DNA of 64,000 nt from Alteromonas confluentis. GTDB taxonomy: Bacteria; Pseudomonadota; Gammaproteobacteria; Enterobacterales; Alteromonadaceae. This document shows, one piece after another, positions 34,644 through 43,651 of the stretch. Below the pieces are notes generated by a model. The model was not told the DNA's origin. It saw only the letters and a list, made by a program, of their open reading frames with translations, and did not search any database. The first letter of the stretch is position 1; every line of letters starts with the position of its first letter. Both the position numbers and the translations under genes were made by a program. Location: positions 1 through 64,000 of the forward strand of contig NZ_MDHN01000008.1 of assembly GCF_001757105.1 (NCBI RefSeq), in the 5' to 3' direction.

Positions 34644-35441
34644 TTATTTGAGAAAAGCCTGACCGGTTAAAAAATCCACCTCCAGCGGAAACTTTATTGT
34701 TTCTTTGATATCAGGAAATTCTGCAGGACTACACAACCTTAAATTCATCTTTTGACGGCGCTTGCTTAATTTCTCCGTTATATCCATACCGCGTTGCTGT
34801 GCCGCTTCGCAAAGTAAAATAGCCATACGGCATATCACAGTATTGGAAGAGCCAATACTAATAGAGGACCGTAAATTACCTGCCCGTTTGGCATGAATGG
34901 CTAACAATTCATCTACACTATTGATAAGCGCGGGTTCATCATTAGATAAAATAGCCTTGACTGCGTCGGTACTGCCCAAAGGCACTATGTCAGACTTATG
35001 CTCTTCTTCATTCGCCAGTCGCGGTAAAAAATCTTTTACCGACAGATTTACTGAAAGTAGTGCCCCTACTAGCGTCAATACACTATGCACTTCATCTTGC
35101 GTTTTATCATAAGCCATGATGGATATGTGCTTAGCCAAGTCAAGTCGGGTATCATCACCACGCAAAACAGCATTAATGTAAAGTTGTGTTAAATTGTAAA
35201 GTTGTCCCGGCGGATGTACGTCATAAGCTTTTTGGTAATATTCATCGGCGCGCTGTGAATAAAGCAACGCGTTATTATCATTAAGCGATTTGGCGTATAC
35301 GAATGCAGAAAACCAAGCATTAGCTGCTATTTGGTGACAGGTTGCCGTATGCTTTGTACTTAAATCAGGTATTTCACTATCTATTTGCGCTAATGAAAGT
35401 TCTCGCTTCAATCGGTATCGCAACTCGTCTACTGCTTTCAT
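34644..35441 (-). CDS. Unknown helical protein in accessory stretch
   Basis: 265 residues, no family recognised with confidence. It appears all-helical with repeat-like packing (ATCHQIAANAWFSAFVYAKSLNDNNALLYSQRADEYYQKAYDVHP; LYNLTQLYINAVLRGDDTRLDLAKHI). The shape faintly recalls Imm49-type immunity proteins, but there is no toxin gene beside it, so I do not assign that. A clear AAGGAAAT ribosome site precedes ATG 35441. The 200-bp gaps on both sides are AT-rich and show nothing. Confidence 0.6.
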   Translation of the reverse strand: MKAVDELRYRLKRELSLAQIDSEIPDLSTKHTATCHQIAANAWFSAFVYAKSLNDNNALLYSQRADEYYQKAYDVHPPGQLYNLTQLYINAVLRGDDTRLDLAKHISIMAYDKTQDEVHSVLTLVGALLSVNLSVKDFLPRLANEEEHKSDIVPLGSTDAVKAILSNDEPALINSVDELLAIHAKRAGNLRSSISIGSSNTVICRMAILLCEAAQQRGMDITEKLSKRRQKMNLRLCSPAEFPDIKETIKFPLEVDFLTGQAFLK

Positions 35442-35614
35442 TGTTATTTCCTTCGGTCATTAGGATGCAAACTCGAGGGCGTTTTGTGTATACAGCCCCG
35501 TACTTTCGGTTACAAGCCTAGCTTTAATTGGTTATTGCTGGTGTCCGCTTTTGACCGATACAAGAAAAAATGAGAATGAATCTGGTAAGTTAACCGAAAT
35601 CCATTCTCAACTAA

Positions 35615-36160
35615 CTAAGCCGCAGAATTTAACCAATTCCAGAATGCTTCCGGCATTTCGGCCTCTACGGTTTCCATCGACTTGATATCAACGGTGGCGT
35701 TACAAGCCATAAGAGGTACCTCGATGACTTGCTCTTGTGCAGACCAATCCATTTCAAAATAGCGAATGTCATCATCGTAAGCGATTTTCTTTACACGACC
35801 ATGGCCGTATAGCTTCATTGTTTTGCCAAAAGTTTCACGCTTCTTGAGTACGATAAGGTCGCCAGGGCAAATGGTGGTCCATCTGCCTATCTGCGATTTG
35901 TTTGTTGGATAGTCGAGTCGACAGGTTCCTTCTCTTTTCCACTCAATATCCTCACGCTGGTTGAAGTCTGCATTCGGGCAAAAGCCCATGAAAAGTATGT
36001 AGCCATCTGAAGGTGTAGACCCATTGATTGCCTCAAGAACGACTCTGGCATCTTCGTCACCTTTTGCGACAAGTGCTTCAGCATTTGTTTTGAGTCTCGC
36101 AATGTCCGATCGGCTCATATTGCCAGATTTAAGTTTATCGAGTTGCTTCTGATACTTCAC
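35615..36160 (-). CDS. Unknown protein, possible PUA/EVE-like domain
   Basis: 181 residues. An N-terminal helical hairpin (MKYQKQLDKLKSGNMSRSDIARLKTNAEAL) is followed by a beta-rich part with GYILFMGFCPNADFNQREDIEWK, CPGDLIVLKKRETFGKTMKLYGHGRVKKI and a terminal helix EAFWNWL. The run GDLIVLKKR...YGHGRV is reminiscent of PUA/EVE folds that read modified nucleic acids; this is inference from pattern only. Start is GTG 36160 with AGGATG upstream. It has neighbours of accessory type and no obvious partner. Confidence 0.6.
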   Translation of the reverse strand: MKYQKQLDKLKSGNMSRSDIARLKTNAEALVAKGDEDARVVLEAINGSTPSDGYILFMGFCPNADFNQREDIEWKREGTCRLDYPTNKSQIGRWTTICPGDLIVLKKRETFGKTMKLYGHGRVKKIAYDDDIRYFEMDWSAQEQVIEVPLMACNATVDIKSMETVEAEMPEAFWNWLNSAA

Positions 36161-36470
36161 AGCAATTTCATCCTTTATAACTGCTTATGGATATTTGCGA
36201 AGTAAACTAGCACGCGAAAATGATAAAGCCAATATTCGCTGCAGCTCAATAAAGAGTGTGTTTCACAGCAGAGCAGGCACTAACTCACAATGCCTACTAA
36301 CCATAAACCCCTTTTCTCTGCCATTTATCGGAATTTCGCAAAACAACAGTTGTAAAATGATATCGATGTCACTAATGTAGGCAATCTATAGATTGATAAC
36401 ATTTAATTAACTTCTTTGCGCATGGCCGAAGTGGCACTCAAGTGCAGAGTTATTGATAAGGGAAACAAAC
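36161..36470. other. Intergenic region before the Tat-exported isomerase gene
   Basis: No gene or RNA seen. It contains a 12-bp palindrome AATCTATAGATT near 36384 and a short dyad GCACTCAAGTGC near 36434, neither assignable. The right end presumably holds the promoter of the gene at 36471. Confidence 0.4.
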
Positions 36471-37427
36471 ATGACATCGTCACTTTCACGTCGACACTTT
36501 TTGAAAGCTGGGGCAGCGGTAGCCGGTTTGATGGCCGTGCCGGGCGCAATGGCGCATTCCATGACTGCAGGCTGTGGTACTACGGGTACCCGTCCGTACG
36601 GCATTCAGATGTACATGGTACGTGACATGCTGGCGAAAGACTTCAAAGGCACGGTGAAAAAGCTGGCTGCAGCGGGCTTTAAGCAACTGGAACTGTTTGG
36701 CGTTGGTGGCTCGGTTAGCGCTGAAGGTGCGCCTCTGTTTGGTTTGAGTGTCGATGACATGGCGGCAATGCTGAAAGAGTATAAGCTCAGCGTGCCATCC
36801 GTTCACATCAATTCAGATTTGGAAGATATCGACTACATCCGTGAAATGGGTGAAAAGCTGGATATCGACTACTTCATCGAACCGATGGCGGGTGAGTTTT
36901 TAAGCTTTGCTGATGGCAAAGTGACGTTGAACCAGCCCTCAACGGTTGAAGAAGTAAAAGCCATTGCGGCGCGCTTAAATAAACGCGGCCAAACCATGAA
37001 AGATCTGGGCTTTAAGTTCGCTTACCACAATCATAATTTTGAATTTGATAAAGTGGATGGCCAGGTTATTTTCGACATCATGATGGAGAACACCGATCCT
37101 GAACTGGTAAAAATCGAGTTAGATTTGGGCTGGGTTGCGGCAGCTGGACACGATCCTGTTGCGATGCTGAAGAAATACGAAGGCCGCGTGATTGGCTGCC
37201 ATATGAAAGACTACAATGATTCACTGCCGCTTACTGACGATCCGCGATTTATCATTCCTGAAATGGCACGCATTGGTACACCGGGCGATGGCAAAAGCGA
37301 CTTCCCGGCTATTGTGAAACTGCTTAATAAACAGAACGTGAAGTATCGTTATGTGGAAGTAGACGTAACGGAAACACCGTTTGAAGATGCGGTACGTGGC
37401 TTGTGCCATTTGAGTGCGTTGGGCTAA
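36471..37427 (+). CDS. Tat-exported sugar phosphate isomerase/epimerase-like TIM-barrel protein
   Basis: 318 residues. The N-terminus is a twin-arginine signal (LSRRHFLKAGAAVAGLMAVPGAMA), so the protein is exported folded. The rest is an AP-endonuclease-2-type TIM barrel: PYGIQMYMVRDML, GFKQLELFGVGG, FAYHNHNFEF with metal-binding His and Glu, KIELDLGWVAAAGHDP, GCHMKDYN and YVEVDVTETPFEDA. Related exported proteins act as 3-keto-glycoside or inositol-type isomerases or hydrolases; the substrate here is open. ATG 36471 has AAGGGAAA upstream. The esterase gene follows by 27 bp. Confidence 0.85.
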   Translation: MTSSLSRRHFLKAGAAVAGLMAVPGAMAHSMTAGCGTTGTRPYGIQMYMVRDMLAKDFKGTVKKLAAAGFKQLELFGVGGSVSAEGAPLFGLSVDDMAAMLKEYKLSVPSVHINSDLEDIDYIREMGEKLDIDYFIEPMAGEFLSFADGKVTLNQPSTVEEVKAIAARLNKRGQTMKDLGFKFAYHNHNFEFDKVDGQVIFDIMMENTDPELVKIELDLGWVAAAGHDPVAMLKKYEGRVIGCHMKDYNDSLPLTDDPRFIIPEMARIGTPGDGKSDFPAIVKLLNKQNVKYRYVEVDVTETPFEDAVRGLCHLSALG

Positions 37428-37454
37428 CCCATAATTAGAATAAGGAAAGTTGCT

Positions 37455-39077
37455 ATGAAAACACGTGTATTTACTTTGTCAGCGATTGCCGCGGTGATGT
37501 TGTCAGCCTGTGGTGAGCAGGCAGCAGAAAAGCCTGAAGCGAGTGCGCCCATGAATGACACACAGGTCACCATTGCCAATGGCACCATTGAAGGGGTGAA
37601 AGATGATGACATTCTTGTTTTCAAAGGCATTCCTTATGCTAAGCCGCCAGTAGGTGAAAATCGCTGGCGTTCACCACAACCGGTTTCAGAATGGGATGGC
37701 GTGAAAGCGACTACCGACTACGGCAACGACTGCGCGCAGAAACCGTTTCCAAGTGATGCTGCTCCATTGGGTAAAGAGCCTGCGGAAGACTGCTTATACG
37801 TGAATGTGTGGGCGCCGCAGTCAGGCGAGGGTAAACGCCCAGTTGTGGTTTGGATCCACGGTGGTGGCTACGTGAATGGCGGTGCATCGCCAGCCACTTA
37901 CGATGGCAGTGAATTCGCCCGTGCGGGTGTGGTGTTTGTTAGCTTTAACTACCGTTTAGGCCGTTTTGGCTTCTTCGCACATCCTGCCTTATCTGCTGCA
38001 AAAGAAGGCCCGCTGGGCAACTATGGCTTTGAAGATCAGATCGCGGCGATGAAGTGGGTACAGGAAAACGTTGAAGCGTTCGGCGGTGATGCGAGTCAAG
38101 TGACTATTATGGGTGAATCTGCTGGGGGCGGCTCGGTGCACAACCTCATGCAAACACCTGGCGCGCGAGGCACTTTCCAGCGTGCAATCATTATGTCGGG
38201 TGGCGGCCGTTCCTTGATGGGCGAGCGTTATCTGGATAAAGGCAGCAATGGTCAGCCTTCGCTGGAGCAGATTGGTGTGAACTTCGCTGAAAAACATGGC
38301 ATCGAAGGCACAGGCCCTGAGGCATTGGCTGCATTACGCGCATTACCTGAAGAGCAAGTTGTCGATGGTTTGAATTTGATGGCGCTGTTTATGCCGCAAG
38401 GTGGCGTAGTCACTTATGGTGGCCCGGTGAACGATGGTGAAATTGTGCAGGGCGCAACGCAAACGATGCTGGAAGAAGGCAAAGTGGCTAAAGTGCCAGT
38501 AATGGTAGGCACAACCAGCCAGGACATCGGCTTTGCAAATTTCCCTGACAAAGACGCTTTGTTCGCTTCTTTTGGTGAATTCGCTCAGGCTGCCCGCGAC
38601 GCATACGATCCAGATGGAAGCGCCGACTTGCAAACACTGGTTGCCAGCGTGGGCCAGGACTTCACAATGCAAGAGCCTGCTCGCTTTGTCGCTCAACAGA
38701 TGACACAGATGGACGAAAACGCCTATTTGTATCGCTATGACTATGTGGCAGAGAGTGTACGTGATGGAAAAGGCACTCCCCATGCGGCGGAAATTCCATT
38801 TTTCTTTAAAACGGAAGATGTGAAATATCCCGAATTTACCCAAAAAGATGCCGCTGCGGCAGACCTGGTATTTAGCTATGTGGTGAGCTTTATTGAAAAT
38901 GGCGATCCGAATGTGACCAGACTGCCAGAGTGGAAGCCTTACGATGGCGAGCAACATAACATGATGCACTTCAACATGGATGCCGAAGCTGTACACGGCC
39001 AAGATCCATGGACAGAGCGACTGAATGCTGTTCAAGGTGCGACTGAAGCGTTTCAGGCATCTACGGGTACTGAATAA
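37455..39077 (+). CDS. Type-B carboxylesterase lipoprotein
   Basis: 540 residues. Lipobox LSAC (Cys19) within MKTRVFTLSAIAAVMLSAC predicts a lipid-anchored protein. The type-B carboxylesterase domain has the early FKGIPYAKPPVGENRWRSPQ, the oxyanion-hole HGGGYVNGG, EDCLYVNVW, and the nucleophile elbow GESAGGGS (Ser); the acid lies near the segment GTTSQDIGF and the His is in GKGTPHAAEIPFFF. It should hydrolyse carboxyl esters, perhaps acyl or feruloyl esters on glycans given the upstream sugar-isomerase-like gene, with which it probably forms an operon. Confidence 0.9.
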   Translation: MKTRVFTLSAIAAVMLSACGEQAAEKPEASAPMNDTQVTIANGTIEGVKDDDILVFKGIPYAKPPVGENRWRSPQPVSEWDGVKATTDYGNDCAQKPFPSDAAPLGKEPAEDCLYVNVWAPQSGEGKRPVVVWIHGGGYVNGGASPATYDGSEFARAGVVFVSFNYRLGRFGFFAHPALSAAKEGPLGNYGFEDQIAAMKWVQENVEAFGGDASQVTIMGESAGGGSVHNLMQTPGARGTFQRAIIMSGGGRSLMGERYLDKGSNGQPSLEQIGVNFAEKHGIEGTGPEALAALRALPEEQVVDGLNLMALFMPQGGVVTYGGPVNDGEIVQGATQTMLEEGKVAKVPVMVGTTSQDIGFANFPDKDALFASFGEFAQAARDAYDPDGSADLQTLVASVGQDFTMQEPARFVAQQMTQMDENAYLYRYDYVAESVRDGKGTPHAAEIPFFFKTEDVKYPEFTQKDAAAADLVFSYVVSFIENGDPNVTRLPEWKPYDGEQHNMMHFNMDAEAVHGQDPWTERLNAVQGATEAFQASTGTE

Positions 39078-39100
39078 GTCGAATTATCATCGGTAAATAA

Positions 39101-39134
39101 AAAGCGCATCATTGCGAAATGATGCGCTTTTTTT
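39101..39134. terminator. Bidirectional intrinsic terminator
   Basis: A perfect 13-bp stem AAAGCGCATCATT / AATGATGCGCTTT (39101-39130) with a GCGA loop, followed by more Ts on the plus strand and flanked by As that make a U run on the minus strand. It separates the convergent esterase and AEC transporter genes. Confidence 0.9.
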
Positions 39135-39183
39135 GTTTGGGTTAGAACCAGTCAGTTCGTTAGTGACTGGACACAAAACTGCG

Positions 39184-40116
39184 TTACACCAGATGCCAGG
39201 CGCTCAGGGTACCAAAAGCGACCGCTGTAACCGGCAGAGAAAACAGTGTTGATACCGCAATAATGCTGGCTGCCAGGCGGTGATCGCCGCCCATACTGCG
39301 TACCATCACATAACTGGCTGCTGCGGTTGGCGCAATCGACAGTAATAGAACAATACCAAGGCTCATGCCGGTAAATCCAGCCGCATAGGCCAAGCCAACC
39401 ATGAGTGCCGGATACAACACACACTTGCTGATTGTGCTTAAGGTAATGTTGTACCAATCGGCAGAGAACGAGCGAAATTGCAGTGATGCGCCGGTGCACA
39501 GCAGTGCCAGTGGCAGAGTGAGCTGTGCAAAGTATTCACCGGTACGGGTAACGACCTCAGGCAGGTGCCAGGAAAAATAGGAAAACGGCAGCGCAATGAC
39601 AATAGAAATAATCAACGGGTTGCGGGTGATGCCTTTTACTTGCTCCATTACCGAACGCTTGCCGGGTTGATAAAAGTTCAGCACCATCACCGAAAGAATA
39701 TTAAACAGAATCGTAATACAGCCCAAATAGACCGATGCCGCTGCCAGCCCATCCTGACCGTAGGTGTTGGCACAATACGCCAGACCTATAATGCCCATAT
39801 TGGCGCGAAACCCGCCTTGCACCACTACGCCCCGAGACTGATAAGGGCGTACTGTCTGGCGCGCCGCGATAACCAGCAGTGCCGTCATAATGAGTGTTCC
39901 CGCCATACCAACACCTATCAAAGGCAAGTTGGCGGCATGACTAAAGTCAGCCTGACTGATAGACAGAAACAGCAGCGCCGGCAGTGCGACTTTGAAAACC
40001 AGCTTGGAGCCGGTTTCAACAAAGTTTTCGTCTACCAATTTAATACGGAAAAACAGCCAGCCCAGTAGCAATAGCAAGAGAACGGGTAGCAACGTGGAAG
40101 TAATAAATGAGAACAT
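39184..40116 (-). CDS. AEC-family (auxin efflux carrier-like) transporter
   Basis: About 310 residues with ten hydrophobic helices in two five-helix bundles: FITSTLLPVLLLLLLGWLFFRI, FKVALPALLFLSIS, GGFRANMGIIGLAYCANTYG, NPLIISIVIALPFSY, LALLCTGASLQ, SIAPTAAASYVMVRSMGGDH. AEC proteins move organic anions such as malate or malonate; the substrate is not predictable. The start is either ATG 40116 or the GTG at 40125; neither has a clear ribosome site. Confidence 0.88.
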   Translation of the reverse strand: MFSFITSTLLPVLLLLLLGWLFFRIKLVDENFVETGSKLVFKVALPALLFLSISQADFSHAANLPLIGVGMAGTLIMTALLVIAARQTVRPYQSRGVVVQGGFRANMGIIGLAYCANTYGQDGLAAASVYLGCITILFNILSVMVLNFYQPGKRSVMEQVKGITRNPLIISIVIALPFSYFSWHLPEVVTRTGEYFAQLTLPLALLCTGASLQFRSFSADWYNITLSTISKCVLYPALMVGLAYAAGFTGMSLGIVLLLSIAPTAAASYVMVRSMGGDHRLAASIIAVSTLFSLPVTAVAFGTLSAWHLV

Positions 40117-40316
40117 GCATGGCACAAAGAAAGTCGGAATAGATGTATTATATCAACTTTCGCCTATTCATTTCTGTGACTGTCGTGGCTTATCTCTGCT
40201 GATTCAGCTTAATCAATTCCCATATTCTTGTGTGATGGATGGATCTGAATGTTCGTTGTAAGGGAATAAAGGAAAAAACGCGCAGGACATTTGTTATCTC
40301 TTTTCAGCCCAAAGCA

Positions 40317-40967
40317 ATGCACATGAACAGATATAGTGTAATGCTGCTGGCAAGCATTGTATTACTCTCGCTGCTGGCAGTATGGACCCATTACCAACCT
40401 ATTCCCGCACTGGATAAAAGCACTATGCTCTATTTCCGTAGTGCCGTTGATCCCGCCAGGCCAATAGGGCCGGAATGGTTGGCAGTGCACTTTCGCGATA
40501 TCACTACGTTAGGAAGTAACTGGTTTCTTTTACTGCTTACAGCGCTTGCGGCAATAACTTGTGCGGCAAAAGGACACCGGGATAAAGCCCTGTTTATTTT
40601 GATAACGGTAATCAGCGGAATAGCATTAAGTTTTGCGCTCAAGTATGGATTTCACCGACCTCGCCCCGAATTGGTGCCGCATATTACGAAAGTGTATACA
40701 AGCAGCTTTCCGTCAGGACATGCCATGAGCTCCTCATTGACCTATGCCTGTTTAATCAGCCTGGCTTTGCATTTAGTTAAGGAGCGCATTTTACAACGTT
40801 GCTTTGTGGTTACTGCCGTTATCATTGTGATGCTGGTGGGAATAAGCAGAGTATTTCTAGGCGTTCACTGGCCCACCGACATTCTGGCTGGCTGGAGCGC
40901 TGGCTTAGGCTGGTTCTGCCTCTGTCGTATGCTTATGAGCAAACTTGCTCAGGGCAAACCAGCATAA
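40317..40967 (+). CDS. PAP2-family membrane phosphatase
   Basis: About 216 residues with five or six membrane helices and the three phosphatase motifs: KYGFHRPRP, PSGHAMS, and SRVFLGVHWPTD. These enzymes dephosphorylate lipid phosphates such as phosphatidic acid, phosphatidylglycerol phosphate or undecaprenyl pyrophosphate. The N-terminal MHMNRYSVMLLASIVLLSLLAVW is the first helix, favouring ATG 40317 or 40323; the frame is open back to an ATG at 40239, which would add a 26-residue basic extension. Confidence 0.88.
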   Translation: MHMNRYSVMLLASIVLLSLLAVWTHYQPIPALDKSTMLYFRSAVDPARPIGPEWLAVHFRDITTLGSNWFLLLLTALAAITCAAKGHRDKALFILITVISGIALSFALKYGFHRPRPELVPHITKVYTSSFPSGHAMSSSLTYACLISLALHLVKERILQRCFVVTAVIIVMLVGISRVFLGVHWPTDILAGWSAGLGWFCLCRMLMSKLAQGKPA

Positions 40968-40987
40968 AATAAAGGCGAATCCGGGAT

Positions 40988-42286
40988 TCAGGCTGTTACT
41001 TTTTTGGTGGCTTTGACTACTCTTTCGGCCACATCGATGAGTTTACAGTTTTGATCCATTGCGGTCTTTTGTAAACGCCGGTAAGCCTGATCTTCAGTCA
41101 TGCCCCACTGTTGCATTACCAGCAATTTCGCCCTATCGATACATTTTTGATCGGTAATGGCCTGGCGCGCTTCGTCTAACTCAACGGACATCTTCTTGAT
41201 ATGCTGTGACTGCTCACAAAGCAAATCGTAAAAAGAACGATGGGCCGACAGGTTCTCTGCATTCGCTATAATTTCGTCGCCAAAAGGTTCTGAGCCTTTA
41301 AGTCCAGGCATTTGCGGATCAAATAGCATGGTGAGAGGTGTACCAGAAGCCGCCGGTTCCTGCTCGAGGGTTTTGATGCGTTTATGATGGTTTTTCAGCT
41401 CGGCATCTGCCCGCTCTACCAGTGCTGATGCCAGCGAAGTTAGTCGATCGGTAAGCAGTTCCTCAACACTTTGCATGGCGTCTATTCGCGATGTGGCTAT
41501 GTCGTACCACACTTCGCTGAGTTGCCCGTCTATAGGGCTGCCGTCGGAAAGCTGGTCGATCATTGCTCGAAGGCGCTCAAGATCAGCTTGGGTTTGACTG
41601 GATTCAATGGTTTTCCATTGCTGATTAGCATGTTTTTCTGCGAAAGCCGAAAACACATCAAAGCTGTGCTGCTGCGCCTCTTGCAGATGATGCAGTTTGT
41701 CACACAAGCCCACGCTGAAATGGGTTTCGGCGAAGCCAATTGCACCCCATGCCCGCTCTTGCCCTGAAAATTCCTTCCCTTGAAGAAAATTAAATAAGGC
41801 CACGAGTTGGCGTGTGATATCAGGGTCGCTGGCGACGTCAGCGGCTTCGAAAATCACCGATAAAAGCCCGCTGATAAGACGACAATAGGCTTGTGTGGAT
41901 TCAAGTGAGGTTAGATCCTGTACACCGATTTTTTCGCGCAACGAAGATAAGTTATCGAGCCCTTGCAGAGCCATGCTAATGCTCACCAGCAAGCGCATAT
42001 TGGCTGCGCTTTCATCTCCACTCATATAAAGCGACTTAAGTAAGCTTCGTAAATTCTGTTCAACCTGATTGCTGTCCTCGATTTGTTGAAGACGTTGCTG
42101 TTCGAAGCGCTCTCCGCCAGAGGCCAGGAAAATGTTGCTGATCCCCCGTTCTCGCTGCAGTTGGTGAATAACATCTTTAACTGACGTTACGAGCTTACAG
42201 TTAGAGGCGAGTTGATTGAGCGCTTTAATCTCGGCATGTTTCGCAGCAAGCAGAAATCGCTTAGTGGCGTCACTGATTACAGCCAT
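40988..42286 (-). CDS. nasR: NasR-type nitrate/nitrite-sensing antitermination protein (NIT-ANTAR)
   Basis: 432 residues. Residues about 40-290 are a NIT domain, the all-helical nitrate/nitrite sensor (LQRERGISNIFLASGG, QERAWGAIGFAETHFS). The last about 55 residues form an ANTAR RNA-binding helix bundle (ARQAITDQKCIDRAKLLVMQQWGMTEDQAYRRLQKTAMDQN). In Klebsiella NasR this combination binds hexaloop hairpins in the nasF leader and prevents termination when nitrate is present. It is divergent from the FNT channel gene, whose leader carries the expected hairpin pair; matching leaders precede nirB and narK. Confidence 0.93.
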   Translation of the reverse strand: MAVISDATKRFLLAAKHAEIKALNQLASNCKLVTSVKDVIHQLQRERGISNIFLASGGERFEQQRLQQIEDSNQVEQNLRSLLKSLYMSGDESAANMRLLVSISMALQGLDNLSSLREKIGVQDLTSLESTQAYCRLISGLLSVIFEAADVASDPDITRQLVALFNFLQGKEFSGQERAWGAIGFAETHFSVGLCDKLHHLQEAQQHSFDVFSAFAEKHANQQWKTIESSQTQADLERLRAMIDQLSDGSPIDGQLSEVWYDIATSRIDAMQSVEELLTDRLTSLASALVERADAELKNHHKRIKTLEQEPAASGTPLTMLFDPQMPGLKGSEPFGDEIIANAENLSAHRSFYDLLCEQSQHIKKMSVELDEARQAITDQKCIDRAKLLVMQQWGMTEDQAYRRLQKTAMDQNCKLIDVAERVVKATKKVTA

Positions 42287-42601
42287 AGTGGTGTCCGATA
42301 AGGTGTCTGAATGACGTTGCGGTGTGGTTAAATGGTAGCAAAGCTCGTTCCAGTATTAAACAGGTTTACCTTATATGCGAATAACAAGGGCTATAACGGA
42401 ACGAAAACTACTCTTGCATCTATTCACAGAGCAAGTGGACGTTTTATTTCACTATTCTGGATCTTATTGGTGCGCTGGTTGGTTTTCTGTGGTGCAGGGA
42501 AGGAAACGTAAAATAGTCTTAGTATTTATATTTTTCTCTAACTGGATGAATTTTAGTTTGTTTTTATTTATGGCCCTGAAATTGTATTGGAATATCCGAC
42601 G
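42287..42601 (+). other. Long 5' region of the FNT gene upstream of the antitermination hairpins
   Basis: No gene is seen. The segment contains the divergent promoters of nasR and the FNT channel gene. A weak sigma-54-like match (TGG..., GC twelve bases later) lies at 42324-42340, but its -24 and -12 elements are degenerate. The right half is AT-rich. Confidence 0.4.
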
Positions 42602-42649
42602 ACGCAATGTTGCGTACAACAAAATGTAATTTTGGATAATGACGTCCAA
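42602..42649 (+). promoter_or_regulatory. ANTAR-type tandem hexaloop hairpins, FNT gene leader
   Basis: P1: ACGC (42602-42605), loop AATGTT, GCGT (42612-42615). P2: TTGGAT (42632-42637), loop AATGAC, GTCCAA (42644-42649), six pairs including one G-U. Both loops are six bases with A at position 1 and G at position 4, the published requirement for ANTAR recognition. The 3' arm of P2 shares CCAA with the 5' arm of the following terminator, so the two cannot form together. Confidence 0.85.
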
Positions 42650-42687
42650 TACCACATCGGAAACGGTGCATGGTTGGGCGTTTTTTT
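42646..42687 (+). terminator. Leader terminator of the FNT gene, NasR-controlled
   Basis: Stem CCAA-(TA)-CCA pairs with TGG-TTGG (42671-42677); an inner helix closes on a GAAA tetraloop, followed by GCG and seven Ts at 42681-42687. It lies 62 bp before the start codon and overlaps hairpin P2. Confidence 0.85.
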
Positions 42688-42749
42688 GTGCCCGCATTTT
42701 GTTGTAAGTAGCAATTTACTTAACCCTGAAACATTAATAGGTAATTAAA

Positions 42750-43619
42750 ATGGCTTACTTACTTCCTAATGAATTTGTAACAAAGATGGTAGATGCGGGT
42801 GAATCCAAAATATACATGTCTACCCGTGATACTCTGATTCGTGCTTATATGGCAGGTGCTATTTTGGCGCTGGCGGCGGTTTTTGCCATTACTATTGCGG
42901 TTCAAACCGGTGTGTTTCTGATTGGAGCAGTACTGTTCCCGGTTGGCTTCTGTATGTTGTACCTGATGGGATTTGACTTGCTGACTGGTGTATTCATGCT
43001 TACGCCATTGGCCTGGTTGGCAAAACGCCCCGGTGTTACCTGGTCACAGATTTTCCGTAATTGGGGTCTGGTTTTCTGCGGCAACTTTGCCGGTGCACTA
43101 ACCGTAGCGTTCCTGATGTCTTTTATCTTTACCATGGGCTACAACACCGACGGCGGCGCTATTGCGACTAAAGTGTCTGGCATTGGTGAAGCGCGAACCT
43201 TGGGCTATGCACAATATGGTATGGAAGGCTGGCTGACCATTTTCATTCGCGGCATGCTGTGTAACTGGATGGTATCTCTGGGCGTAGTAGGTGCCATGGT
43301 TTCTACGTCGGTAAGTGGTAAAGTACTGGCTATGTGGATGCCTATCATGCTGTTCTTCTTCATGGGCTTTGAGCACTCCGTGGTTAACATGTTCCTGTTC
43401 CCGTTTGGCCTGATCATGGGCGGTGATTTCTCTATCATGGATTACTTCCTGTGGAACGAAATCCCAACTGCGCTGGGTAACTTGGTTGGTGGTCTGGCAT
43501 TTACTGGCTTAACGCTTTACACCACGCATTATCGCACTGCACCAAAACGTAAACTGGCAGCGCAATCTGCTCCAGTGTCTGCGTCTTCTGACGACGACTC
43601 AAAACCTGCTTTAGTATAA
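42750..43619 (+). CDS. Formate/nitrite transporter family channel (NirC-like)
   Basis: 289 residues with six membrane helices in the FNT pattern: GAILALAAVFAITIAVQTG, GFDLLTGVFMLTPLAW, NWGLVFCGNFAGALTVAFLM, IRGMLCNWMVSLGV, GFEHSVVNMFLFPFGLIMG and WNEIPTALGNLVGGLAFTGL. The central histidine lies in GFEHSVVNM. FNT pentamers pass nitrite, formate or related monovalent anions. The NasR-type leader and the surrounding genes point to nitrite. The kinase-phosphatase gene starts 32 bp downstream. Confidence 0.92.
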   Translation: MAYLLPNEFVTKMVDAGESKIYMSTRDTLIRAYMAGAILALAAVFAITIAVQTGVFLIGAVLFPVGFCMLYLMGFDLLTGVFMLTPLAWLAKRPGVTWSQIFRNWGLVFCGNFAGALTVAFLMSFIFTMGYNTDGGAIATKVSGIGEARTLGYAQYGMEGWLTIFIRGMLCNWMVSLGVVGAMVSTSVSGKVLAMWMPIMLFFFMGFEHSVVNMFLFPFGLIMGGDFSIMDYFLWNEIPTALGNLVGGLAFTGLTLYTTHYRTAPKRKLAAQSAPVSASSDDDSKPALV

Positions 43620-43626
43620 AGACAGG

Positions 43627-43650
43627 AGCCGGCCGAAAGGCCGGCTTTTC
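43627..43650 (+). terminator. GC-rich hairpin between FNT and PP2C-kinase genes
   Basis: A perfect 8-bp stem AGCCGGCC / GGCCGGCT with GAAA tetraloop is followed by TTTTC. AGGAG (43624-43628) sits on its 5' base and the next ATG (43652) is six bases past its 3' base. It could be a weak terminator, or a fold that brings the ribosome site close to the start codon. Confidence 0.6.
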
Positions 43651-43651
43651 T

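Noticed and set aside
34644-35441. Imm49-type immunity protein assignment
   Set aside because: The resemblance is only in overall helical pattern and there is no polymorphic toxin gene nearby.
36427-36445. TGGCAC...TGCA sequence upstream of the isomerase gene, like a sigma-54 site
   Set aside because: The GG-to-GC distance is one base short, which sigma-54 does not tolerate; it is better read as a simple dyad.
42324-42340. Possible sigma-54 promoter for the FNT gene
   Set aside because: GG and GC have the right spacing, but the rest of both elements deviates and the leader would be over 250 bases before the first hairpin.
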